From: Henckelia pumila
Taxonomy: Eukaryota > Streptophyta > Magnoliopsida > Lamiales > Gesneriaceae
DNA: 64,000 bases
Reading direction: 5' to 3'
Assembly: GCF_033568475.1 (NCBI RefSeq)
Contig: NC_133122.1
Span: forward strand, 140,375,402-140,439,401
This document shows positions 20,677-31,618 of the stretch, piece after piece (position 1 is the stretch's first letter; every line of letters starts with the position of its first letter). The translations under genes and the position numbers were made by a program. The notes under the pieces are model-generated. The model was not told the DNA's origin, made no database searches, and saw nothing but the letters and a program-made list of their open reading frames with translations.

Positions 20677-22791
20677 ATATATAATGCATTCTCTTTTTAA
20701 ATTCACAAAAAATGTTCTCATACATTCATACTAATGTTACTTCTTTTAATTCTCACACATTAATTTGGCCTTATCTTGTTTTTAATTTCATTATATTTTT
20801 TTATGTTAAAAATATTATTTTTATTATAAATATGATCATGATTGATCGGATGAGATTATCCAATCTGTGAGATGAGTCCACCTATCCATATTTATAATAA
20901 AAATAATATTTTTGACGTAAAAACTATTTTTTTTCATGGATGACTCAAATAAAAAAATTGGTCTCGTAAAATTGACTCGTGAGACATTTCAAACAAGTTT
21001 TAGTGTTGTAGATAATATTTTTATAAACTTTCAAATATAAAATCAAAATGAATTAAATAATTTACTAAATATCATTTTATAAAATATATAATCAATAAAA
21101 AAATAAAAAAATTTATTATCTAATTAAATTTTGATTGGCGGTACAATGTTGATATACATTTGGTTTGAAAATATAGATCCCAATATATATTATGAAATGC
21201 ACAAAAACACAATGATTATATAAATCTATAGACTATAGTTTAACAGCAACTAAGAAATATGTTAAATTTATCTGATCTCACCAAAATAACAAAAGGAGAA
21301 TTTCAACAAAATTTCTTCCAAGTCTGTGAACAAAATCGTCAACCGTTGAATGATTATAGAACAAATTAAGAACCGTGAAATCGCTTGATGGAGTCCATGT
21401 TACTGTAAGATTTGATCATTTATGTGTTCTTTCTCCATCAAGGAAAATTGTTAAAGATAAAAAAAATAATAATTATATGATCTTCGTTTCACTAAATATA
21501 AAATAATACTAATAATAATAATAATAATAATAAAAATAATCGAAGGGTGTATTTCGATGCATGGAAATTTATTATTATTTGGTGTTTTTTGTTTTTGTTT
21601 TTGTTAGTGGCAATGCAACTGAATTCGGTATTTATTATTAGTAAAAAAAAATGCACATGTTATGCGTGCGTAAAATAAAATTATTTTTAAACATGAAGTG
21701 AGTGGGAGGCTTAGTGAAATTTTGGGGAGGTTGATGAATTGGGTGACCATGACCCATATAATTGGAAAGTTGTGAGAGTGATGGTTGATTTGTAAGAATT
21801 ACTGAATGTAGAAATGTGAAAAAAGGTAAAATAAAAAAGAAAATTGGTGTCTCAAACTTGAACTATGTAAAGAAGTAAAGATTACAAACTTCCAAGTGCT
21901 TCAAGCAGTTATCATCTTTGTGCTCCTAAAATGAAATCCGGGGGGACACACTCAAAACTCCAGCCCAATTTACGAGTTTGGACATATTATAATTTTTTTT
22001 ATTCAGACATCGAACTAATAATCTAGAATGGGCCTATCTTCATGAACTAAATTAATTATAAATCCAAATAGCCCAATCTATTTCTGCCCATACCTCCACC
22101 AAACCAATAAATGCTAAATTATAACATTAAAATTAAAAATTGTGTTTAAAAAAACATTAAAAATTGTAGATACTAGTTAGCACGACTCCTATTACGCATG
22201 ATTACATATTTTAACGTTTTTGTGCAATTTTTTTTTTTATAATTTTCTTCGTTCCAATTATTTAAACTTCATTGGTTATCTCGAATATATAACTCGCTTT
22301 CTATATTAGTAAATTTTTTTTGTTTTTATTAATATACTTTGATTAAATTAGAATTGAGAAAATCATCCCCTCCAAAAAAAAAAAAAAAGAATTGAGGAAA
22401 GCATACAACTATATTTTGATTGAATCAAATAGAGATAAAATATGAAATTTGGTTGTAAATTTCAATATTTTCAATATTTTTAAAATTTATGTGAAGGAGA
22501 AAAATAGTTGATATTTGAGATAGATAAATAATTAAATTAAATAATACAACCAAGCATACCATTATTTTTGTATGTGACAAGATTCATACTAATATTGTTA
22601 TCATAAATTGAGGGAAAAAACCAAAGCTGAGTTGTCCAAAGTGAGACAAGGTGGAAGAATAGAATCCATAAAGCAAACTCATTTTTCTTGTCTTCTCAGC
22701 TTCGGCTTCCCCTTTCTTGAACAGCAAAATTTGTCTTTAATTAATCTTTCAAATTGGTGAAATCAAGACAAGCCGGAAATTTGAAGAAATA

Positions 22792-23959
22792 ATGGCGAAT
22801 CCGGAAGATCCCAGCCAAGAAAAGGTGGCGCAACCACCATCCTCAGCGGTGGTCGCCGGAGATTTGGAGAACCAGACGGGGCCGGCTGCGGGAGGCGGAG
22901 TTTCTAAAATTCTGCGACGGTGGAAGAGAGAAGATCTTCTCAAAAGAGGGTCCTTGGCTTCGCGGGTTTTCGGCTTTGTTTTCTCTTTGCTGGCTTTCAT
23001 TATAATGGCGAGCAATCAGCACGGTGATTGGAAAGATTTTGATAAGTATGAAGAATACAGGTAAACCCTCAACTTCAATGATATTATTATTATTTTTTTT
23101 TTTGAGTGCCTGTTCTTATATTATATTATATTATATCATATTATATTAATTTCTTGGATGAATTCTGATAATATATTGGCTGGTAGGTATGTGTTAGCAA
23201 TTGCAATTCTGTCCACATTGTACACCGGATTGCAAGCTTTCAGGCAAATCCGTGAGCTTTCCACCGGAAGAGAATTGTTTACGCTTCGGAATTCGGCAAT
23301 GTTCGATTTTATTGGTGATCAGGTGATTTTGACCATTTTAATATATTAATGTCATGGTTATATTTGGTTGACATATGTAGAGATTTGTGGAAGGAATAAA
23401 TTTGAGAACTTTATTATTAAAACATTTCTGATATCCAAATTGAGTCTCCAGCATCGACATTCTAAAGCCTTAAATTGTTAGCTGATTGATCAGTCAATCA
23501 GATGGAATTATGTTAATAGATAGAGAACTATCAAGATCATGAGATTCCAATTGGAATTAATGCTTTGAAAATTCGACCTTCTTTCTGTCCCTTGTTTTGC
23601 AACAACACCTACAATGATCATCAAGATTCAAGAAGGCAAACACTAAAAAAAGCTTGTCAAGTTCGAGAAATGTTTTGAAACCCATAATATGTAGAAATAT
23701 CGACGTAATTTCATAGATTCATTTGGTCTGAGAGATATTACTGAGCTTGAAAACTTTTGCAATGCAGGTTGTAGCGTATTTGCTGATATCGGCAGCTTCA
23801 TCCGCAGTGCCACTGACAAATAAAATGAGAGAAGGGTCTGATAACATATTTACAGATTCATCTGCTTCTGCAATAGGCATGGAATTCTTTGCGTTCTTCG
23901 CACTTGCATTGTCGGCTCTTATATCTGGATATAAACTATCCAATCAAACTTACATCTGA
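22792..23959 (+). CDS. CASPL4B1: CASP-like membrane protein, CASPL4B1 type, three exons
   Basis: This is a small four-helix plasma-membrane protein of the Casparian-strip domain family, thought to build membrane scaffolds. Exons: 22792-23060, 23187-23322 and 23768-23959. They join in phase for 198 residues. The N-terminal tail (about 1-50) is hydrophilic and Ala/Gly/Pro-rich, then RRWKREDLLKRGS leads into membrane segment 1 (SRVFGFVFSLLAFIIMA). Segment 2 holds YVLAIAILSTLYTGLQAF, segment 3 VVAYLLISAASSAVPLTN and segment 4 FFAFFALALSALISGYKL. The motifs KWEDLL/RWKREDL, EYRYVLAI and the C-terminal SGYKLS fit CASPL4B. The two introns lie at residues 90 and 135. Intron 1 contains a TTATA-repeat run. 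The gene converges with the WRKY gene about 460 bp downstream. Confidence 0.92.
23110..23151. repeat. TTATA pentanucleotide repeat in CASPL intron 1
   Basis: About seven successive units of TTATA/TTATC-type sequence lie in the first intron, preceded by a T-rich run. It is a simple repeat likely to vary in length between individuals. Confidence 0.7.
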
Positions 23960-24422
23960 ATATCTGATCAGCCACTGTACTCCCGATTCTTCCTTGTGTC
24001 ATTTTATTTAATTTTAGATGATACTCATTTTTAAATGAATAGGGCATTCGTTATGTATGTAAGTGTCATTGTTCTTTAAATGTATAGTTGGTGAAGCAAA
24101 GATCCTAACAAGAACAATTATCAAGTTGTCGCGTTTCATTTGTGAAGGTGAAATAAATTATGCAAGTTTCTTTGTTTGTCTTTGTCAAGTCTGTGGATCA
24201 ATTCATTGTAATAGCATTCCTAAACAAAATAAGTGGCAAGCTCTTCATTTGACTTTTTTGGCCTTACACAAAGCCATTTTCCTTGCAAGTTTTGGACAGT
24301 GGCCTCGTATAAGGATTAGAAACTAAACTATGATGACAAAGAACATACAAAAATGACTCACAACTATCATACAAGACAACTATGCATTTGGTGGATCCAG
24401 GGATATTCTCACAGGTAACTTG
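23960..24422. other. Convergent 3' UTR region of CASPL and WRKY
   Basis: The two genes end toward each other 463 bp apart, so this should hold both 3' UTRs. A plus ORF at 24063-24326 shows no family features and is probably chance. Confidence 0.5.
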
Positions 24423-26359
24423 TCAGTCTAAGAAAAAGCCGAAAAAATAGTCATCTTTAGGTTCTTCCTTGGCTTTGGATAGAGCATTTTCCGTCCGCTG
24501 CATCTGATCAACATAGGGCCCTACCGAGTTTCCATAACTCTGTGGAATAGTATCTGCATCCTGTAACATCTGAAAGGAATATGGTGTTTGATTAGGGAAA
24601 TCCATCCCACTAGATTGGCTGCTCATTCCGGACGACCATGGGGCTGTGTTTCTGTTCACTGGTGCTGGTCTGTTCATGATGTAATTGCCACTACCTCGGG
24701 CAGCAGGAACTTCATGGTTGTGCTTGCCTTCATATGTTGTAATAACTGCACTCAAATTGTGGGATGCTCGTTCTATATGTTTCCTGACTGGGCAACTGTT
24801 GTAGGTGCACTTGTAGTAGCTCCTACAAGAATTTGAGAGCAACTTCTGTTAAGGTTTTCTTATCATGCCAAATAAGATAGAATAAATTTGGGTGATGTTC
24901 CATTTTTGTATTTACCTGGGATTTGGGTTGCCTTTGACAACCTTCTGTCCGTACTTCCTCCATCTGTAACCATCGTTAAGAACATCAATTTCGCTTGTGG
25001 TTTGAACCACAATTCGAGGCTCTCGAATGGTGCTGCCTCCAGAAGCTGATAGGTCCCAATTCTCATCTTCCCCTTTCCTGAAAAATCAACATCAAAATAG
25101 TTAGACACACTGATTATCCCATTCATTCAATCTGATACGTTTGAGTTCTACACACCGTCTCTTGGCTTCTGGTTCGTTCCCGTCATCGTCTCTGGAGTTA
25201 CTCATGGAGGAGCCCAGATCAACATCACCTCCAGCAAAAGACGCCGATGTGTTCTCTTGGGTTACCATGGGCACCATCTCTGTGCTTTCGAGCAACATGT
25301 TTGATTGGTTTGGAAGTCCCAAATGGTTGTACATAGGAATCTGAGTTGAATTTGAAAGGGGTCTTTTGTTTGACTGAGGCTGTGGATGAATATGGCTTCC
25401 TTTATATATTATTTCTGTGACATATCCATCTAAATTTCTTTCAACCTTCTTTTTCGTGGGGCAGTTTGGAAAGGTGCACTTGTAATAACTACGCGGATTC
25501 TCGCTTCCCTTGACTTGTTTCTGCCCATATTTCCTCCAAGTGTAACCATCATCCGATATTCTCTGCTCCTTAACATATAGTGATGGTTGTGCGTGGTGCA
25601 TCTGTGTGGACCACGGGGCGGAACTGCTGTGAATCATGTTTGTTTGATTTGAGGGAACTTGTTGAGCAAAACCATGTATTGGAGCTGTTTCTGTTTTTAC
25701 ATCTGAAAACTCAGTTTGTCTGTTCAGCGCATTCACTGCACCAACTTCATGCAGGCTTCTCAACGGCTCCTGCTCAATTTCAATGAAGAACAATGTGAGA
25801 ATATATATAGGTTTTCACAGCCTGCAAATGAGCCATTCAAAGATCAAACAATACTTACCACAGCAGAATCCGTGGCCGCAGAAGATGAATACATGGCTGA
25901 CACAGAATTCGAGAGGCTTGTTTGGGATTGGAATGAGGAATCAGCAGAAGCTTTGTCCTTGTTCTTGGAAGACATCCCAGGTAACGTCCACGGAGTCGGA
26001 GACTGAAGAACCTACACACACAAAGCATTACAGAAGAAAACTTGTTTAGTCCCATCAAACCATAATCTGATCATAAAGAGAGTTAAGAGAAGCCATGCAT
26101 ATAAACTTACGTTAGAGGAATCAAGAAAAGCGGGAGAATCAAGTAACAGAGAGGGGGTTGGAAATGAAGGAGAAGGGGACACAGCTGGTAAAAAGGACTT
26201 AGAAGAATCATCAGTAGGCCAACTGAAGGAAGAATCTTGTTGTTCATTACTTGCAAAAAGATCAGTATAGGAAGCCATGTATTGAGAATTAATGGGGGAA
26301 TCAAATAAGTTGGAATAATGAACATAATTAGTATGAGTGTTGGATCCTGAAGAACCCAT
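24423..26359 (-). CDS. WRKY33: Group I WRKY transcription factor, WRKY33 type, five exons
   Basis: This is a nuclear DNA-binding activator of defence and stress genes that binds W-boxes (TTGACC/T). Exons: 26359-26111, 26011-25859, 25769-25156, 25077-24916 and 24822-24423. They join in phase for 525 residues. The N-terminus is Ser-Pro rich ([20 protein letters not shown], then QSPTPW), the usual MAP-kinase target cluster of this group. WRKY domain 1 ([19 protein letters not shown]) is near residues 200-260. WRKY domain 2 ([19 protein letters not shown], then [25 protein letters not shown]) is near residues 370-430, with the family's conserved intron inside it. Both are C-x4-C...H-x-H zinc fingers. 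The acidic [10 protein letters not shown] tail ends the protein. The WRKY33 versus WRKY25/26 choice is inferred. Confidence 0.93.
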
Positions 26360-26434
26360 TGGAAAAAAAAAAAGAAAGAAGAAAGTTATAATAAGAATTG
26401 TGAAAGAGTTTGGGGATTTGAATTTGAGAATGTG

Positions 26435-26587
26435 TGCGTATAAATATACTTATACTTGGGGAAAGGTAAGAGAGGAGTTCTGACCGTGGAAATTGAATTT
26501 TTGGTCAAAGCTTGTGGATTTGACCGGCTCCAGGGGGCCGAGTCAGGATGGAGGGAGCTTGGGATCTGCTATGGACGAGTCCACGTG
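26435..26587 (-). promoter_or_regulatory. WRKY promoter: TATA, W-boxes, G-box
   Basis: Upstream of the WRKY start (reading on the minus strand) lie a TATA-like stretch (TATATTTATA, about 26440-26450), a W-box in the form GGTCAA at 26503-26508, a second W-box TTGACC at 26520-26525, and a CACGTG G-box at 26582-26587. Paired W-boxes at the promoter of a WRKY33-type gene fit the known self- and cross-regulation of this class. Confidence 0.5.
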
Positions 26588-27220
26588 CACCCATACATGA
26601 TGTGGCATCAGCTTCGCCTTCGTCGATTTTATATTGCACTCAACTATATTCTTTCTTTTTTTTTTTTTTGTTCGAAAATATTTTCCATGAAAAATGAATG
26701 AAAAAAACACTCTTGAGTGATTCAAATGTTTTTACATTCTTGATCTCATTGAGCGTTTTCATCGTCACGTTGCGACCCATGTCGAATTAATTTGATCCGA
26801 TTATTTTGTGTTAACGAGCAATTATAACCTCGTTTATCACAAGATTATATTGTTACTTGATATAATTTTTTTTTTTGAACCCTTGTTACTTAATATAATG
26901 AAAACAAAAATATGTGTTTCCTGTAAATAATGGTAAATATTATATTCTAGGTAATACAAGTAGACCTGACCAAGGGCTAGGTTGGGCCCGGACCCGGCCC
27001 GAAACCGGCCCATGGTCAACGGGCCCGACCCGGAACCGGGACCGGACCGGCCACTAGGCGGTCCGGTCCCGGTTTTCCCTTAGGAAAACCGGCAACCCGG
27101 CAGGTTGGACCCGTCGGGTTGCACGGGTCCGACCCGCCGGGTTGGAATCGTCCAACCCGGCGGGTTGGAATCGTCCAACCCGGCGGGTTGGACACGTGGC
27201 GCCCATCGGGGCGCCAGATG

Positions 27221-27313
27221 ATCCAACGGCCACTAGCAAGTGGCCGTTGGATCTCTCAACGGCCACGATTTCGTGGCCGTTGAGATCAACGGCCACGATT
27301 TTGTGGCCGTTGA
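27221..27313. repeat. Three consecutive perfect hairpins in the hAT 5' region
   Basis: Stems: ATCCAACGGCCACT with its complement (27221-27234/27239-27252, loop 4); TCTCAACGGCCACGA with its complement (27254-27268/27271-27285, loop 2); TCAACGGCCAC with its complement (27286-27296/27303-27313, loop 6). All share the CAACGGCCAC core. Subterminal repeats in hAT elements are usually transposase binding sites, so this may be such a cluster. Confidence 0.8.
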
Positions 27314-27544
27314 AACCGGCCCGACCCGGCGGGTCGGCCCGGCGGACCCGCCGGGTCAACCGGAATTTTTTTTTTTTTAAAACCTATTTGTTATCTATAA
27401 ATACCCCCAACTTTCTTTCATTTTGTTTACACAATTCTCTCTATTCTCAATTCCTTTTAATTTCTTGAATTATCAAAAATATCAAGTTTCGATTATTGGT
27501 TTATTGTCAATTGTTGATTTATTTTCATATTTATACAATTACAA

Positions 27545-29760
27545 ATGTCCGGAGCGGGATCAAGTCGTAGGGGTGACAAAGGAAAAGGAAAGGAAAAGAG
27601 CATCATACCACCCGAGGTCGAGTTTCCTCAATTCAATGTCGATGGATTTGATCTTGAATATTCCGATGATGAAATTCAAGAAATTCGATAAGAGGCGCAA
27701 CAAAGACAACAAGTTGAACAACCACCACCACCACCACGTCATCATGCAAGTCAAGAAAGTATGAACGATCCGGCGGCCTCTCAAAGACAAACTCGAGCGG
27801 TGCCTCGCCCGACATCCGATATCTTCACCAAACACTTCGACAAAGTGACGCTTCCCTCCGGTGATTTGCAAGCCAAATGCAAATATTGTTCAAAATGTTA
27901 CAAATTTAAACAAGTAGGTGGTTATGAAACTTTTACGCGGCATATCGAGAAAAATCATCCGGTGGAAATTGGTATTGATCATGGTCAAACTCAAATTCCG
28001 GCAATCTCTTCTCAATCGGGTAATGAATCTCAACTATTTAAATATAACGAAGCTAGATTTAGAGAAGAAACGGCTAAATTTTATGCGGTTGAACAATTTT
28101 CTTTTAGTTTTAGCGATAAATTATCTTCTGAAAATTGGCTTTCTACAAGTGCAAATCCTTTTATTAGACGTATTCCAAGAAATAGTCTCAAACGCACAAT
28201 GAAAAAGTTAGTCGTTGATCAAAAGAAAGAATTAATTAAGGAATTTTATAGTTTGAATAATAAAGTTTCTTTGTGTTCCGATATTTGGAGTGATCATTGG
28301 CAAAGTTGTTCATATATGGGTATTACATGTCATTGGATTGATAATAATTGGAACATTCAAAAAAGGTTGCTTGCATATAGATGTTTTAACGAATCACACA
28401 CGACACAAATATTTCGCAACTTATATTTGTTATTTTAGAAGAATATGGTCTAACTACCAAAGTTTTTTCAATGTCTTTTGATAATGCTAGTGCAAATACT
28501 TCTAGTATTAGTGAGCTTATTGAAATATGTAAACCATCACTAGGTGGCAAATTTTTTCATATTAGATGCACATGTCATATTTTAAATTTGTGTGTTCAAG
28601 ATGGGCTAAAAAATTTAGGCACACATATTCAACCAATTAGAAACGCTATTCATTATTTATGGATGCATCCCGAAGTTATGAAGCAATGGGAAAAATTTTA
28701 TAGAGTAAATGGTATGAAGCCTAAGCGGTTTGCACGAGACGTTCCAACTCGTTGGAATTTAACATATAAATTGTTATTATCCTCTTTTGAATATAAAGAT
28801 TTATTATGTATATTTTTTCATCAATTTGTTCAAGCTCGTGATATTTAATTGTTTTCAAATCAATGGAACATATGCACTAGTATTTGTGAAATTTTAAAAG
28901 TTTTTAATGATGCTAGTGACCAATTATCCGGTGTTTATTACCCGACTTCGTATTTAGTTTTAACACATTGTTGCAACATTGCTTGTATTTTTCACCAACA
29001 TGTTAATTCTAATGATAGTGCTTTATCTCAATGTATTCTCGTCATGAAAGCAAAATGAAAAAAATATTTTTTGCTCATTCCTGAAATTTTTTTATGTGCT
29101 TTTGTTTTAGATCCTAGACTTAAATTAGATGGCTTAAACGACATGTTAACATTATATTATGAATCTTTGGAGCCTATTGCGGAAACGATTCCTTCTATCT
29201 CATTGATTTTGTTTAATATTAAAACTCATTTACTTGATATTTATAATGAATATAACATCAAATATGGTGGACAAATTGTTTCACATGAAACACAATCCAC
29301 TGCAACTAGTAATGTTACTTCTAAACTTACTAAAGCACAACTTTTATTAAGGGAACGGACGAAACGTCCACGAGGATCCTCAAGTTCCAGTCAGGAACTT
29401 GAGAATTATTTTACCACTACTTTTGATTTTAGCGATACAGATGAGGAAAACTTCGACATTTTGAGATGGTGGTCGCAAAAAACACAAATATATCCAATTT
29501 TGGCTATAATGGCAAAAGAAATTCTAGCTTGTCCGATTTCAACAGTTGCAATGGAGCAAGCATTTAGTATTGGAGGAAATACATTGGACGAGAGACGTTC
29601 TAGCTTAAGGTCAGAAAATTTGGAAGCCCAATGTTTGCTCAATAATTGGTCAAAAACCGCTACTCGAACACAACATATTCAAAGTGATGAAGAAGACCAA
29701 GATGATACCGAAGGAACATCCGGAACTACGACGGGAGGAAATACGAGTGAAGTAGAATAA
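27545..29760 (+). pseudogene. hAT transposase, three stops and one frameshift
   Basis: The frame starts at ATG 27545 (MSGAGSSRRGDKGKGKEK). It meets TAA near 27689 and reopens into a BED zinc finger (about 27815-27960: CKYCSKCYKF ... HIEKNHP) and the RNase H-like catalytic core start (LCSDIWSDHW). A frameshift near 28400-28440 moves the frame; the core continues with MSFDNASANTSSI and CTCHILNLCVQDGL. TAA near 28846 and TGA near 29056 follow. The C-terminal hAT dimerisation domain (DILRWWSQKTQIYPILAIMAKEI, then RSSLRSENLEAQCLLNNW) ends at 29760. The domain order fits the Ac/DAYSLEEPER-like branch. It cannot encode a full transposase. Confidence 0.9.
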
Positions 29761-30212
29761 AATGTAATATATTTGTAATATTAAGTCATAAGATATTAAG
29801 ATGTTGAAATTCTAATATATTGTTTATTTAATAAATGTAATAGATTTTTATTATGGAGATATGAAATATTTGATTGAGATTATTTAATGAATATGTCTTA
29901 TTAAAAATCTGTTTAAAAATTTTAAAAAAATTAAATTTCGAAGGCTGGTGCTTTCCCTTCGAATTAATTCGAAGGGGAAGCGCCCCAGCGCTGCCAGCGC
30001 TGCAATTTTTTTTATTTTTTTTAAATAGCCCGGGTTAGCCCGGACCCTGAATCGGCGGTTAGCCCGGACCCTGAACCGGCGGTTAACCGGACCCGAACCG
30101 AAATCGCCGGTTCACCGACCCGGACCGTAAACGGCCATTGGCGGTCCAGTTAAGGGTTGGCTAAAAGCCAACCCGAACCCGGACCCGGACCGTGGCCAGG
30201 TCTAAATACAAG

Positions 30213-31618
30213 TACTAGTAATTATCGAAATTGAAAAGAGGGACTTTTCAAAATTGAGTAGTACGTGGTGTTATTAGATTTTGGATCCATTAGTGTTTCA
30301 CTGTTACTCGAAGTCGAAGTCAGAACTTCCTAGATTAAATTTTTTTGAAAATCACTGATAAGAAACTCCTCCGAAACGTGGGATAACAAAAAACCCAAAA
30401 AAAAAAAAAAAGAAGAAGAAGAAATGAGAAGAAGACAATATGCCACATTCTATCATTACTTTTTAATATGCTTGCGTATTGTTGGCACAATATTTAGTTG
30501 ATATTTATATGAATATAGAAACATCTCGATTAATTTTTTTATTTGTTTTAAATGAACATCTCGATTAAATTATTATAGAAGAATTTTAAAAAATGAGATC
30601 TGAGTTTTATCATTAATGGTAAAGAAACAAGAAATAGCAATATAGGACAAATAATTATTTTTTTCATATCATTTATAATAAAGAAATAAAAGATAATTTG
30701 AAAGAAAGATAAATAACCATAAGATCAGTCAGATTTAATTGCAAGAATTTTGTATAGCAAAATCACTAGATCTGAAAAACGAAAAATTATTTGGAAAGCA
30801 ATGTTCGAAATGGTGGTTGTGTATGTCTATGTAGTTGAATTCCAATCTCATAAATAATTTGTTAGTTAACTTAAAGCAAAGCAAGAGTACTAGATAAATT
30901 TCTGAAGACTTCTCTACTTTTGTTTGAAATAGAACTACTCTCACGTGCGATACCCATGCATTTTATTAGTATAAATAAATAAATAAAGTTTGATAAAAAG
31001 TTTACGTTAAGCATACCTAGGTGATGATTACCAATCAATACAAAACCACACAAATAACTGCATCACGAAATCAATGCAAACCATACCTAGATGGTGCTTT
31101 CGTGTCAAAGGCAATAGAGTATGGTTGGAAAAGCCAAGAAAGAAATAGTACATCTAAAAACACAAAATAATTTATGCACTCAGTCTATTACAATTGTAAA
31201 TATAAAATTAATTCTTAAGACATTTAATGGCCAACATTCACATTCATGACAAGTTTTAATAGTATTGTATATCTTTCTTTCAAAAAGAAAAAAAAAAGGT
31301 ATTGTACATCTAAATTCCACAACATTATGAATAGAAGTGGGAAAGTGAAGGCATATACACGAGACAAAATTGCACAATTCACTCTTCTAATCTTTATATA
31401 TATATATATATATGACACCAACTGCACTGTATACCCTCATGCATTTACATAGACTATCATTGATTGCTAAACCAAATTCGTTTCGTTCAAGCTCCAAATA
31501 TACAAATTTCTTTGTACTCCGCTACTCTAGAGAAAAGTGTACCAGTTCGCCTTCCATCTGCGTGTTACGAAATTTTGTATGACAAGAAAGGTCTAGGAGA
31601 TACAACATTTGATGAAGT
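30213..31618. other. AT-rich intergenic DNA downstream of SCAR
   Basis: There are no supported genes. It holds an A-rich/GAA-rich stretch near 30398-30440 and a short TA run near 31399-31415. The SCAR 3' UTR probably lies at about 31400-31618. Confidence 0.5.

Larger units (their letters stand above)
19697..22791. other. AT-rich intergenic DNA between PAP and CASPL
   Basis: There is no supported gene between the divergently transcribed PAP and CASPL genes. It holds a tandem duplication (19850-20352), a candidate short Helitron end (about 20385-20676), an AAT microsatellite near 21507-21537, and a probable CASPL promoter/leader close to 22650-22791 (pyrimidine-rich, with a CTTGTCTTCTCAGC run). 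Confidence 0.5.
26953..30212 (+). mobile_element. hAT transposon with perfect 8-bp target duplication
   Basis: The element (26961-30204, 3244 bp) has inverted ends TAGACCTGACCA / TGGCCAGGTCTA and is flanked by the identical 8-mer AATACAAG (26953-26960 and 30205-30212), the length expected for hAT. The first 400 bp and last 200 bp are GC-rich with many CCGG/GACCC repeats, unlike the AT-rich coding middle. It carries a broken transposase (27545-29760). Three perfect hairpins lie at 27221-27313. The intact target duplication suggests insertion more recent than most neighbours, although its own transposase is dead. Confidence 0.93.

Noticed and set aside
25716-26049. Plus ORFs antisense to the WRKY gene
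   Set aside because: They cross WRKY exon/intron boundaries on the opposite strand and have no features.
27560-27871. Minus ORF with a poly-Trp/Val stretch
   Set aside because: Antisense of the CCA/CAC repeat in the hAT transposase leader.
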